A DNA stretch of 64,000 bases. Origin: Aegilops tauschii subsp. strangulata. Lineage: Eukaryota; Streptophyta; Magnoliopsida; Poales; Poaceae. Below, one piece after another: positions 36,058 to 48,144 of the stretch. Position 1 is the first letter of the stretch, and each line of letters begins with the position of its first letter. The stretch lies in assembly GCF_002575655.3 (NCBI RefSeq), contig NC_053036.3, forward strand, positions 157,704,627 to 157,768,626. The letters run 5' to 3'. The notes below the pieces were generated by a model, which saw only the letters and a program-made list of their open reading frames with translations, made no database searches and was not told the DNA's origin. Both the position numbers and the translations under genes were made by a program.

Positions 36058-36281
36058 GAGTTAATTGCACGTTGGTACTACACTTGCGCGCCTACTCACG
36101 AATCAGTACCACTACTCGTGCATGTCGCAGTTCAATACCAACCCAGGGCCTAAGTGGTGCATAACGGACTGACAGCCGTATAAGCGCGTATTGACCGCGT
36201 ATCCGACAGGTCGGGCCCACATGTCAGGTGACACGCTGGCCAAATCGGCGCGTGGACGGGTCGCTGACTAGGACGAGGCCG
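36058..36281 (+). repeat. Left terminal inverted repeat of the MULE
   Basis: A 224-bp arm matching the reverse complement of 40481-40704. It ends at GGACGAGGCCG. The arms are long, typical of Mutator elements, and would carry the promoter for the transposase starting at 36370. Confidence 0.93.
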
Positions 36282-36369
36282 ACCTAACGATCTAGGTCGA
36301 ACCGAGCCGCCGGTTCGAACCCTAACTCTCGTTCCCCTCTCCCTCTCCTCCCCGTGCTCCTCTGTGTCA

Positions 36370-39202
36370 ATGGCGACGGCGAATCCGGGAGGCGGCGGTG
36401 TAGGCGGCGGCTCGAGCAGCGGTGGCGGTGTGGGCGGGTACGGAGATCTTCCTGGCCTCGGGGCCGATGCGCACCCAGGATTGGCCGAGGGCGACGGCGA
36501 CAGGTCGTCGTACTACTCGAGCGGCGAGGAAGAAATGGAGGAGGCCCCGCTGACCATGGAGCAGCGCCTGCGGATGGCAGAGATCTGGGTCGCCAACCCT
36601 TTCACGAGCCATCACTGGACCCATGGATGTGGTGGGGTGCTGTAAGTCCTCCTCCCTCTCCTCTGTTCTTTCTTCCAATTTGGGGGCTAGGGTTAGTGTT
36701 AATGAAAATGTCCAAATTTGCTGGCACTTGTAGTGTGGAGGAGGCTATCTGGGATGTTAGGATTCACTTTGATGCCCTACATAATTTGGATAGGAAGATA
36801 TGCAGTTCTGATGTCACTTTTCTCAATCTGTATGCACTGTTGCATACACAAGGATTTACATTCTCTGATGAATTGTATCACATGGAGAACACATGCATAG
36901 GAGAGCAGAGAGAGCATGGCCTAGACTTGATTGACACAAACATGAAATTGCAGCAAATTAAGAAGCAGCATGAGCATACTTTAGTTTTGAATCTGTTAGT
37001 TAGAGCAACAGCCACTGACAGTGCTGCAATTCAGAGAAATGCTGAACTACAGACCATTCTTTATGCACCACCAGTTGTGTATGATCTCAGTGAGCCAGCT
37101 GTGCTTGCTGTTGATGACCAAGGGGTTGTTTTTAATAGTCAGGGCAGTAGTAGTACCAATGTTGAAGCTAGTGGTTTTTGCACACAAGAGAGCAAAAATC
37201 TAGGTAAACAAAAGCTGAATTCTGTGATGGAGGATGGAGTTTTGTTGGAGGAGGGATATTACAGTAGTGATAATTCAGAAGGGGCATATGACAGTGACAA
37301 CTACTTGGAGAAGTACAGGATTTCTCAAGACACAGAGATAATAGATGGAAAGAGACAAGCAGATGAGGAACAACTAGCAGATGATCAAGATGAATATTCA
37401 GATGATGAGTCAGAAGAGGAGGAACAACTGCATTATGAGGGTGACACTGAGGTTGAGGATCTGTTTGAGAGGGAGGAGGAAGAGAGTGGGGATGAAGAGA
37501 GGGAGGAGAGCTTGAATGTGGAGGTAGCTCAACAGTTGCAGGTAGAACCTCCAAAGAAGAGACAGAAGCTGCCAATTAGGAGGTGCCCCACCACTAGAAC
37601 ACATTCTAGTGTTTTAAAGGAGGTGAAGAAAGATTTCATTCCTTCATCAGATGAAGAAGAAACTGGTTGGCTGATGGATAGTGAAGATGATGGGCATGAG
37701 CCACTGCAATTTGTCCTAAAGAAAAGCAAGAAGAGTAGGGCACAGAAAAGAAAACCTAGGATATGGTTCAATGAAAAAATGGAGCACCCACACCAGCAAT
37801 TATGTAAGTACATGTGCTTCACAAATCAGCAGCAATTCAGAGATGCTCTATTGAGCTTGCACATTTCACAGGCAAGAGATTTCAGATATCATAGAAACTC
37901 TGACCAAAGGATCATTGCATGTTGCAGAAATGAGCATTGTCAGTTCCACATTGTTGCTGCTGTGATCAAAGGTGAGAAGACTTTTGCTATAAAAAAATGA
38001 ACCTGGAGCACACTTGCCCTAGCACTACAGAGTCTTCTAGGGTTAGTGCAAAGTGGCTTGCAAAGACATATGAGTCATTGTTCAGGTCTGATCCAACCAC
38101 TAGCATACAAACTCTGATTGATGCCTGCAATGAGAAGTATGGTGTTGAGGTTCCTAAGCACATGGCCTATAGGGCCAAAAACTTAGCTGTGGAAGCTGTC
38201 TTAGGAGAGCACAAGAAGCAGTATCCCAGGTTAAGGGACTATGCAGCAACCATCATGCAGACAAACCCTAGAAGTAGGGTTATAGTTACAACTCTAGTCC
38301 CTAAAGCAACAAAAAAATACCACATCCGGGGCCAAGGTTTCATGCAATGTTTTTCTGCTTAAATGGAGCAAGGGAGGGATTTCTCAATGGATGCAGACCT
38401 TTCATTGGTTAGTTAGTTGTTTCTTTGGTTTAGTTTCATTGCTATGTACATGATTACACCTTTGCTGTAGTTTCTTTGCTATGTACTGACTTAATTGGTT
38501 CTTTTTTTTGCAAAACAGGTGTTGATGGATGCTTTATTAAGCTGACTACAGGTGCACAGATCCTTGCTGCCACTGGCAGAGATGGCAATAACAACATTTA
38601 TCCAATTGCATTTGCCATTGTTGGTCAGGAGGATACAGCAAATTGGTGCTGGTTTCTGCACCAACTCAAGATATGTCTAGGAGGAGAAGTTGGCCAATTT
38701 GGTCCTTATACTATCATGTCAGATAGACAGAAGGTAAGTACTTAGTTTGCTGTGTGATTTCAGTAGCTTAGGTTTGTTTTTTTTCAACTATATCTGTAGT
38801 CAGTAGCTTAGTTTGCTGTTGTAATTTCAACAGGGGCTACTCAATGCAGTGAATAGAGTATTTCCAAACTGCCACCAGAGATATTGTCTTAGACACTTAT
38901 ATGCAAATTTCCAGAATGCTGGTTTTAGGGGGGGAGATCTAAAGAAATGCATGGATAATGCCAGTTATGCTTACAATGAATATAAGTTTAATATTGCTAT
39001 GAATGATTTGAGTAATGAGTGTGAGGATGCTTGGATCTGGCTTAATGCAATTCCTAAGAAAACATGGACAAGGCATGCTTTTGACACTAACTGCAAGACA
39101 AATTTGGTTGTTAACAACCTATCTAAGGTGTTCAACAAGTATATCCTTGATTTTAGGAAAAAGCCTATTAGGACTCTTGCTGTCATGATACATTTCCCAT
39201 AG
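36370..39202 (+). pseudogene. MULE transposase (MURA-type), broken
   Basis: It starts MATANPGGGG at 36370, is spliced after 36641 (GTAAGT donor) and continues in an acidic stretch (36730-37990, many Asp/Glu/Ser) to a MuDR-like N-terminal domain near 37740-37980 (WFNEKMEHPHQQL, FRYHRNSDQRIIACC). The transposase core follows: RAKNLAVEAVLGEH, FFCLNGAREGFLNGCRPFIG, VDGCFIKLTTGAQIL (first catalytic Asp), MSDRQKGLLNAV (second Asp, across an intron at 38733-38833) and FPNCHQRYCLRHLYANF. A frameshift lies in the A-run 37991-37997 and another near 38330. The frame ends in IRTLAVMIHFP-stop, so the C-terminal part including the SWIM zinc finger is missing. It cannot be active. Confidence 0.85.
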
Positions 39203-40311
39203 CTTCAACAAGGCATTCTGCAATGTAGGAGGCCATTCTGGGTCAACCCAGAGAACAATACCACAGTTGTCATCTTCCTGCAATATAAACAACCATAGCA
39301 TGTGCAAAATCAATCTCCTAGGCAAATTATTTAAGCAATAAACTTTGAGCAACTGGCTTTAAACAATGAACTTTGAGCATCTTTAAACAATGTAGGACCC
39401 TAAATGACTAGCCACTGAATTAAAAAATGAACTTTAAGCATCTTTGAGAAACAACTTTAATAATATAGCCAACTAAAGAATGAACCTCTGACACTAAACA
39501 CTAACTGAATTTTGAGCTTCTAACATTGAATCTCTCTGACCTTAAACAATCAAATAATTTGCAAAGTGAGTACTCTTGTGAGCTAAACAATGATTATTTG
39601 CACTGGAAACTAAGTTGTTGACCAATTATAAAATTACTGGCCAAATTAAATATTCATGGCAAGCATCAACACATTTTCTAATCCACTGATTAGCATCAGT
39701 AGTACTAAATGGCTACAAAATGGCCCTCACAGCTACCCATTAAACAATACAATTCCAGGTTGGTGGTGGTGTGGCCAGGCAGGCCAAACACAACTACAAA
39801 ATGACCATCACAGCTACAAAATGACCATCACAGCTATGGTACAAGAGTACTCATTAAACAATGTGCATCAGCACATGGCTAGATTAAAGAACATGAATTC
39901 TATGCTCTGGACTGAACAATTCTATGCACATGGCTAGATTAAACAATACAATTAACACAGAGTTTGGACAGAATCTTACACTCATAGGACAGACTAAGAA
40001 CCTCCTGCCCGTGTTAAATGCTTCGAATGCTACACGCCTCTCAGCCGCCACGCCATGCTAATGGCAAAGAACTCTGGGTGTTGTCTCAATGCCACTGTAG
40101 TCTTGGTCTTCAATGCTAGCAGGGATCTACAGGAACAAAAGGAAAACAAAATCCCCAAATCAAATCAAATCCCCCCAAATCCCAAATCTGATAACCCAAC
40201 TGATAACCCAACCCTAACCCTAGCTCTACAACTCACCCGGTAATGCATGGCTTCGTCGTCGGAGAGGTTCATGTATTGCACGCTTGAGTCCTGGCTGCTC
40301 TCGTCCTCCAT
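39150..40311 (-). pseudogene. GRF-zinc-finger-like second gene of the MULE, broken
   Basis: Exon 1 is 40311-40237 (MEDESSQDSSVQYMNLSDDE), exon 2 starts at 40126 and exon 3 starts at 39277, with consistent phases and GT/AG ends. Exon 2 encodes LCH-stop-HGVAAERRVAFEAFNTGRRFLVCPMS and exon 3 encodes EDDNCGIVLWVDPEWPPTLQ. Together they resemble a GRF-type zinc finger (Cys/His pair, GRRFLxCP, CGxVxWVDPEWP), a module that binds nucleic acid in other proteins. A TAG stop interrupts exon 2. After KLWEMYHDS the frame runs into the antisense of the transposase end, so the C-terminus is lost. Identification is by motif only. Confidence 0.6.
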
Positions 40312-40480
40312 GGCGCGACGGCAAGCCGGTTGAGGTGGCGGCGGCGGTAGGCAAGCGGCGGGCGGCGGCGAATCGGAGAGAGAAGGAAGAGCCAGAGTGA
40401 GAGTGAGGTCGAGCGAGAGTGAGGCGAGTCCGACCGAGCCCATGTAACCGACCGAGCCCATGGAGTATAACCGACCGCAC

Positions 40481-40704
40481 CGGCCTCGTCCTAGTCAGCG
40501 ACCCGTCCACGCGCCGATTCGGCCAGCGTGTCACCTGACATGTGGGCCCGACCTATCGGATACGCGGTCAATACGCGCTTATACGGCTGTCAGTCCGTTA
40601 TGCACCACTTAGGCCCTGAGTTGGTACTGAACTGCGACATGCACGAGTAGTGGTATTGATTCGTGAGTAGGTGCGCAAGTGTGGTACCAACGTGCAATTA
40701 ACTC
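40481..40704 (-). repeat. Right terminal inverted repeat of the MULE
   Basis: A 224-bp arm complementary to 36058-36281, from CGGCCTCGTCC to AATTAACTC, followed by the GTCATATCA duplication. It would drive the minus-strand gene at 40311. Confidence 0.93.
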
Positions 40705-40713
40705 GTCATATCA

Positions 40714-41517
40714 TGAAATGTAGCAGCCGATGTTACGACCACACGGGTAAACTTTATGCCACATTTATTTTCGTATTCTTAGCGGAAGCAGAGACGGATA
40801 TGAAAATCCCAGAAATGAGCACGGTGTCAGAACCAAATACAAAGCAAATACAGTGCAGACACGTAAATGAAACTAAAGTATGCCAGAATTTTAAAACCTG
40901 CTCGAACAATACAGAAAAGCGCAACCAAGATTGTTGCCTTTTCAAGATGATACTAGTAATACTGAAAACTTTAAACCTGTGGAGACAAAACACACATATG
41001 CAAATCTCTTTTTCTGTACGCAAAGAAACCTCAAGTGAGAAGATTGGTAACATTGACTAATGGACACAAGGAAAAAAATTATATACAAACATACATATGA
41101 ACTACTTGCGTTCACTTTTGATGAACCTCCAACAGTTCGAACAGAATAAAACACCTGTGCTGCTCGTACTGACCTCCGTTCTGAGGAGACGGGTTCTTCT
41201 GCTGTAATAAGATGAAATCAGATAGTTCCTCCTCATGTCTCATACCTCAACTATAAATGTGTTTCCCGCCAGTGCTCAAATGGAAGTTCTGCAGAGAGAA
41301 ATTGCAAATTTTATTCCCAATGAAATAAGCAATGCAGTATTTTCTACAATCGATTTCACATCAAGTGTTTGTGGTAACTGGTAAAGATTCTTACCACAGC
41401 CTACAAAAGAACGGCCAGTTTGTGATCCTCAAATAAAATTGGCATCCCCATATTCCAGCAACTCTTCGCTCGAGTTGACCATGTACCCATGTAAAGAGGA
41501 AACAATCTACCCATGTA
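40714..41517. other. Intergenic, includes the 3' flank of the CLD1-like gene
   Basis: No gene or repeat was recognised in these 0.8 kb. The part next to 41518 presumably contains the 3' UTR and polyadenylation site of the hydrolase gene on the minus strand. Frames at 40671-41154 look random. Confidence 0.45.
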
Positions 41518-44500
41518 CTAACTATGGAGCTTAACAAATGATTCAACAAGTGGATTTACAAGCTCAGGTGCTTCATCCTGCAAGGACAAATACAAACAAG
41601 TGAGACAGATGTTACTTGATGCATAGAGATTGTTACTAAAATGATAGGTAGATTACAGCACAAAAATATTCAACTAAACCCAGCTGCCGATAGAGCACCT
41701 GAGGGCAGTGTCCAACGTTCGGGAGGACAACAAAATCTTCAACAGCATCAAAAGACCCGTAGGCTCTTCCAAGTTCCACAGGCTCCCATGGATCCTTCTC
41801 TCCCCAAGCTACCAAAACTGGACACTGCACAATCCAAAACAAAACCTAGCTTGTATTACAAACAAAATCGAAAGAAACGGTCAATAACACAACTGGGGAA
41901 TCCTAACCTTCACCAAGGGTAGTAAGTCTTCAGGTAGAGGACCTCCAGAATAGCAGATGAACTCAAGGAATACATCCACAGCACCGGGATCAAGCCCTGG
42001 CTGCAAGATCATCTGAACCAATTCATCTGTGACAGCGGACGTGTCATGGTAACACTGGAATTTCAAAACAAGTTCCAATGTAAGTCAAAATATCCAAGCA
42101 AACTTTAAATAACTAAAACAGAAAAGGTTGAGAAAATAAGTTCCAATGTAAGTGAAACTATCCAAGCAAACTTTAAATAAGTAAAACAGAAAGTCAGATC
42201 CTGTACTTCAGAGACAATTAAACAAAAGCATCTCCATGGTTCATGAAAAAAGTCCGATATAGTATTATTTTATTTGCATGAAGCTGTTTCAGTTGCAAGT
42301 TTCTGGGAGGGAAATCCTATTAGCGTGTAATTAAGCCAAATGAAACTGTCCTCTAGAATGCAAGGTATACAACTCACATGCTTGCTATAACATGCATGCA
42401 TACTATATCTCTCCCCTTATCAGATTCAAAACAATGTGCCATCAGGCATCATTCTTTTAAACTGAATGACAGACATTAATGTGATACAAGTTATCTTATA
42501 CAAACTTCTACATAAGAGATAAATAAATAAATAAAGAAGCTACACTGCAACTTCAATGGGGCAAACATACATATGATTCAATTGTAAATGAATAGTGTTG
42601 CATTGGTGATGGATGAGGTCACAAGGGATATACAAGGAGATATCCCATGGTGTATGCTCTTTGCGGATGATGTGGTGCTAGTTGACGATAGTCGGACGGG
42701 GGTAAATAGGAAGTTAGAGTTATGGAGACAAACCTTGGAATCGAAAGGGTTTAGGCTTAGTAGAACTAAAACCGAGTACATGATGTGCGGTTTCAGTACT
42801 ACTAGGTGTGAGGAGGAGGAGGTTAGCCTTGATGGCCAGGTGGTACCCCAGAAGGACACCTTTCGGTATTTGGGGTCAATGCTGCAGGAGGATGGGGGTA
42901 TTGATGAAGATGTGAACCATCGAATCAAAGCCGGAGGGATGAAGTGGCGCCAAGCTTCTGGCATTCTCTGTGACAAGAGAGTGCCACAAAAGCTAAAAGG
43001 CAAGTTCTACAGGACGGCGGTTCGACCCGCAATGTTGTATGGCGCTGAGTGTTGGCCGACTAAAAGGTGACATGTTCAACAGTTAGGTGTGGCGGAGATG
43101 CGTATGTTGAGATAGATGTGTGGCCACACGAGGAAGGATCGAGTCCGGAATGATGATATACGAGATAGAGTTGGGGTAGCACCAATTGAAGAGAAGCTTG
43201 TCCAACATCGTCTGAGATGGTTTGGGCATATTCAGCGCAGGCCTCCAGAAGCTCCAGTGCATAGCGGACGGCTAAAGCGTGCGGAGAATGTCAAGAGAGG
43301 GCGGGGTAGACCGTATTTGACATGGGATGAGTCCGTTAAGAGAGACCTGAAGGATTGGAGTATCACCAAAGAGCTAGCTATGGACAGGGGTGCGTGGAAG
43401 CTTGCTATCCATGTGCCAGAGCCACACGAGGAAGGATCGAGTCCGGAATGATGATATACGAGATAGAGTTGGGGTAGCACCAATTGAAGAGAAGCTTGTC
43501 CAACATCGTCTGAGATGGTTTGGGCATATTCAGTGCAGGCCTCCAGAAGCTCCAGTGCATAGCGGGCGGCTAAAGCGTGCGGAGAATGTCAAGAGAGGGC
43601 GGGGTAGACCGTATTTGACATGGGATGAGTCCGTTAAGAGAGACCTGAAGGATTGGAGTATCACCAAAGAGCTAGCTATGGACAGGGGTGCGTGGAAGCT
43701 TGCTATCCATGTGCCAGAGCCATGAGTTGGTTGCGAGATCTTATGGGTTTCACCTCTAGCCTACCCCAACTTGTTTGGGACTAAAGGCTTTGTTGTTGTT
43801 GTTGTTGTATAGTTGTAAACATACAAACTTCTACATAAGAGATAAATAAATAAATAAATATTAATGGGAAGAATACACTTTGCCAGTCTTATGGAAAATG
43901 AATAGTTGTAAATTGTAAAATTTTCTCTCAGATGGAGAAAGGCAAGCTTATAGGCATGATTTTGGTTTAGGGCTTATAGTAGCTTTCAGTTTCGGATCAA
44001 GCTTACAGGCCTTAGCTCTGATACTAGTAATGTTTATGGCACATCTAATTGTATTTTGAGAAGGATTTGTTTATCCTCATATGATTCAATTGGAGCAATC
44101 CAGATCTTTTGCTTCTACCTATTCATGATGTTTGTAATCTGAGTATTATGTGGTATAGTATCTTTATAAAGATAGTAGGTTAAAATAATTACCTGACAAA
44201 GAATATTTTTCACGGATTCTGGTGTTGCAACAGCATTAAAGAAGAGCTTCCCAATAACAGTGTTCCTGACAATCAGAAAAGGCATTATACCAAACTACTA
44301 GTGCGAACCATGATAACGAGAAAGCATATAATGTGAGTTACCTTAGGAGATTTTGAAATGATCTGATGAAAGGCCTTCCAAACCATGGCTGCTTATTGAT
44401 ATGAAGCATCCTTAATGAAATATCCAATAAAACAATACCTTTGCATGTTTGGGGTTTCATAACAGCTGCCTGCAGACCAACAAGCCCTGCAGAATAATGA

Positions 44501-47500
44501 AACAACTGCAAGGGATGAGAAAGATGTTTCTGCTAAAATAAATCGTCTCCAGTTCACATATAAATAAATAAACACAAGATTGTTGATCAATCTAATTTTA
44601 ATCAGCGTCATTCACTTACTCATCATGGTAATAATTAGAAATATTAACACTTTTAATTTCTGAGCCAGGATAGCCAGGATATTGCTATAAATTCATTGGC
44701 TATATAAAAATAGAATGTTCCATTGCTCTGCATAAACATCCAACATACCTCCAATTGAATTGCATATGAAGAAAGCATCACTCTTGACAACTTCAGCACA
44801 AAATGTATTCAACTGTTCTCCCCAAGTCTCAAAAGTATAAAAGCTCTCTTCGAACTCACGTGGATTAGGTTTATCAGAATACCCATAGCCAATTAGATCA
44901 ATTGCATAAACTCTATTTGCCATGGCAAGAGCAGGAATATTTTTCCGCCAATGGTCACTGAGAAAAGAAGAGAAATAAGTACAAGGTTCCTAAGAAAAGG
45001 GAAGCCGGCTAACTTACAGGGGAGAGGAAACATTAAGATTCTAACAAAAGAAAAAGAAACCCAGTCTAACAGGGGAGAGACCTCATGGAATTAAATTAAG
45101 GTAGAGCCCACCCCTGTCTGAGGCTGGTCATAGTGGGAAATAACTTCAGACTAGCAACATGCATATGTCAGTAGTTACTACCTCCATAGTGGGTAGTAAC
45201 ATATGCGTAGTATCATGCAAATCTTCAATTATTTGGATGTAGACTCATTTTGTCTTGGGGTGCGTTATGTTACGGTAACATATTATGTTACCACAAACAT
45301 CTCTCTCCGCATTAACTACTTGCCACATAAGCAAATTCGCCTTGGGATGCGTTATGTTACGAGCTAAGTTACTCCCACTATGGCCAGCCTCAGGTGAGAT
45401 ACCAGAAATTCCATCATGACTGGAGTTGAACCTTGGTCAGCAGGAATGCACCACTGTGATCCTACCACTAGCCCAGTTTAAAGATTCTAACAGAAGAACT
45501 AATATACTCTGGCAGACTCACTTAAATCAATTCTGTCATTTCTTCCATGAATACATGCTATGTGCACCTCTAAAGTTCATATCACCATCATACAACATGA
45601 TGAAAAATCATACAGACAGTTCCTATGGTATGGTAAAGATATTCACAAAATAGGTAAACGCATTGCTAGCTAAAAAGATATATATGCAGACCTAAAGAAC
45701 AAGGTGGACTTGGTGTTCTAAATCTCTGGGCTCAAAACACCACCCTCCTCCACAACTTTTATAACCATGAGAACATCCCATGGGTTAATCTGCTATGGAA
45801 TGCCTACTATACTGAAAATACAGTCCCCCATGCAGCTGCACCCAAGGGATCATTTTGGTTGAGAGATTATTTGGGATCAAATGATCTGTTCAGAGGGCTT
45901 GCATCTTGTACTGCTAGTGATGGAAAAACTATGATGTTATGTAAAGATATATGAAATGGCAATATTGTGCAAAGCAAATATCCAGAACTACACTCATTTG
46001 CCAAGGATGACAACATCTCTATGTTTCAGGCAATTAGTGCAGCACAGAATAACTTTTATGATCTATTCCAATTGCCCCTGTCTGTAAGGGACATCAGCAA
46101 CTGCATCACCTGAGCGATGTCAAGCATCATGCACTAGCCAACGCAACCAAAAGTCCTATGGGAGATGAATCATTCTGCACCAGAAAAATATATAAAGCCC
46201 TAATTGTTACTTGTGACATACCATTGCCTATCAAATGGGTCTGAAAAACTTGCTGCTTCTCAAAGACAGAGTCAACACTACAGATCTCCTCAGGAAACAC
46301 TTCCACATTGAATCTAGTACATGTGTTCTCTGTGATGAATGTCTTGTTGAAGATCTACTTCGCTTATTTTTTGGATGTTCATTCAGCCAAGGTTTCTGGT
46401 GGGGTATTGAAGTATTGCTACCGAATCACCCGCCAAAAAAAGTATTGGTACCGAATGGGAAACTGATACAAATTTCTTTGAGATGATCATGCAAGCCAAG
46501 CAAAGATACTCTTATGAGCACTTCATGGAGATCATGATTATTGGATGTTGGAGCATATGGCTGCAGAGAAATGGAAAGATCTCTGAAAATTAACAACCAT
46601 CCATTGCTTCATGCATAGCTCTTTCAAAGTCTCTTTTGCTCTTGTTATGCATAGAGCCAGGCCTAGCCTCAGAGATGACATGCAATATTGGCTAGACAGC
46701 TTGTAAACAGTAGAACCTTTTCCCCTGTTTTTAGTTCTTCCCATATGTACACACACATTTATTTATAAAATACAAAATGGCGCAGTAGGGGCCGTCCCTA
46801 CTTTTTTCGCTCAAAGAAAAAAACTAATTTAGCTTAAGATCAAATAGTTCAAGTATTATTGCCAGGAGCAATGCATATTGAGCTTTTATCATAAATGAAG
46901 CCCTATATTTCCAAATAGGAAAGGTGAAAAAGAAATTAACAAACTGAGATCAATTATGAATAGTTATAGATTGCTACTCCAAATAGTTGCCCCAACAATT
47001 TAACTGGTAAAGCTTTTTATATACTTTATCATCAGAGACCAAAAGTCTTAACTTATATTCATAGCAGATTTTGAATTCACCACTATTCACATTGGATATG
47101 TGTCTTTTTTGTTCCTCGATGATTGGATTTTCATTTCAAGTTTTTTGGTACGGTGGATGCATAGTGTGTCGTTGTCATTTTTTGTGTGTGGGTTGTTTAG
47201 CTATTGCTTACTAGTCTAATCTTGCATTAATAGCACAGTAGCACTTCAATACTTCTCAAAGAACAGTGCGCCAACCGGACACTTTGGCAAATTGGTACCA
47301 AAGCGTAACGGCAGTCCTAAACCGTATTTATTCGGCTATGCCATGAATCTATGATCACTGAATTACTTTTGTTGCCTGCAAATACTTAGCGAACTGTAAA
47401 CAAGAGTATGCGTGCACGATGCGCACCTGTTTGCCCCGAAACCATGAATTAGAACCAGTGCAGGGCCAGACGTTCCGGCGCACTGATAACGAATGTTGTA

Positions 47501-47905
47501 GCCCTTCCAATTCCATGTACTGCACACGAACGAAGAAAGGGAAAAAAATCAACAATACCATTATTTTTACTTTATAATATAAGGAAACTTGACGAATCAA
47601 CCAGAAGTAGGGAAATGCAGAAATCGCAAGTAAAATAGTCCAGAAATTGGCGCCGACCTGGTACGTGGCTGGGGCAGGGGCTCCGACGGGCCCGGCGCGG
47701 CGGGAAGGCTCTCCTCGGCCGGCTCGGCCTTGGAGGCCTGGGTCCGCAGCCGAGAGCGGGGCGAGTTTCCAGTGGAGAGCCACGAACGCCTCGACAGCCG
47801 GGTAGAGGGGGCGTGGTAGGAGGCGGCCGCGGCGGCAGTCGCACCGCGGCGGCGCGCGGGCAGGGAGACCACGGGGAGGGGGCTGGGTGGGGCCGCGCAC
47901 GCCAT
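41518..47905 (-). CDS. CLD1: Chloroplast alpha/beta hydrolase, chlorophyll dephytylase CLD1-like, eight exons
   Basis: Exons: 47905-47658, 47519-47427, 44957-44749, 44486-44342, 44265-44193, 42054-41908, 41824-41699, 41577-41518. All introns are GT-AG, phases agree and the 1101-nt CDS is uninterrupted (366 residues). Residues 1 to about 60 are Ala/Ser/Arg/Pro-rich, as in a plastid transit peptide. The hydrolase fold follows: [24 protein letters not shown] (oxyanion loop), [15 protein letters not shown], nucleophile elbow FICNSIGG with Ser181, cap region with [29 protein letters not shown] with Asp316 and NVGHCPQ with His344, completing the triad. It closely resembles Arabidopsis At5g38520 (CLD1), which removes phytol from chlorophyll during turnover in thylakoids; that link is recall. 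Introns 2 and 5 are enlarged by LINE and MITE insertions. Confidence 0.9.
42595..43813 (+). mobile_element. 5'-truncated RTE-type LINE in intron 5 of the CLD1-like gene, antisense to it
   Basis: The C-terminal part of a LINE reverse transcriptase is readable: [31 protein letters not shown] with the catalytic FADD box, then [18 protein letters not shown] and [15 protein letters not shown]. This is followed by [20 protein letters not shown] and the typical 3' end TTTGGGACTAAAGGC with a (TTG)n tail at 43788-43808. These are hallmarks of plant RTE-clade elements. Stops after 43068 and a 298-bp internal tandem duplication show that it is inactive. A 37-bp identical sequence (TACAAACTTCTACATAAGAG...) flanks it at 42499-42535 and 43822-43858. 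Confidence 0.85.
43124..43719 (+). repeat. 298-bp tandem duplication inside the LINE
   Basis: 43124-43421 and 43422-43719 are direct copies with two substitutions noticed (near 43236/43534 and 43265/43563). The units meet at CCAGAG|CCACACG and the end continues CCAGAG|CCATGAG, so the junction lies at a 3-bp CCA microhomology. Confidence 0.88.
45120..45391. mobile_element. MITE in intron 2 of the CLD1-like gene
   Basis: A 272-bp segment with imperfect terminal inverted repeats GAGGCTGGTCATAGTGGG (45120) and CCCACTATGGCCAGCCTC (45391). The arms extend further in AATAACTT / AAGTTACT. A second inverted segment GGTAACATATTATGTTACC is in the middle. No coding capacity. No clear target duplication, so the superfamily is not assigned. 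Confidence 0.75.
45430..46830 (+). mobile_element. L1-type LINE fragment in intron 2 of the CLD1-like gene
   Basis: The fragment shows decayed plus-strand sequence of the LINE ORF2 C-terminus: [17 protein letters not shown] near 45690, a zinc-binding reverse transcriptase domain near 46240-46410 ([41 protein letters not shown]), several stops and frameshifts, and an A-rich 3' end at about 46810-46826. The 5' end and target duplication are not resolved. It is antisense to the host gene. Confidence 0.75.
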
Positions 47906-48144
47906 CGCGCCGCGCGCACGGCACGGTGCTGCTCGAGGCTGCCGAGGACACGAGAGGAAAGCGAGGCCGCGGGGAGGGAGGGAGCTGGGAGAGAACTTTT
48001 TTTTTAACGGAGCGTGTGGCGCGAGTCGTCCATGTCTGATGGGCGTTCCGCCGCGTGGGCGAAACGGGACGGCGGAGGCGCGGGGCGGACGACGCAGTGG
48101 TTTTTTGTGAGCCGCGCCGGCGGACTGGAGTCGACGAGTCTTTA
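47906..48144 (-). promoter_or_regulatory. Proximal promoter and 5' UTR of the CLD1-like gene
   Basis: Only 239 bp separate the chosen ATG (47905) from the first Harbinger element (48145). The stretch is G/C-rich with an A-run on the minus strand at about 47998-48006. No clear TATA box is seen, which is common for housekeeping plastid-protein genes. Assignment as promoter is by position. Confidence 0.45.

Larger units (their letters stand above)
36058..40704 (+). mobile_element. Mutator-like element (MULE) with 224-bp terminal inverted repeats
   Basis: The left terminus GAGTTAATTGCACG (36058) and right terminus CGTGCAATTAACTC (40704) are inverted copies extending about 224 bp each (36058-36281, 40481-40704) with few mismatches. 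They are flanked by a perfect 9-bp target duplication GTCATATCA (36049-36057 and 40705-40713), diagnostic for Mutator. Inside are a plus-strand transposase gene and a minus-strand GRF-finger-like gene, convergent and both broken. It sits between two host genes, with its right end about 0.8 kb downstream of the CLD1-like stop codon. Confidence 0.95.

Noticed and set aside
40754..41053. 99-codon minus-strand frame
   Set aside because: No similarity, conserved start or splice context; it lies downstream of the CLD1-like gene and reads as random A/T-rich sequence.
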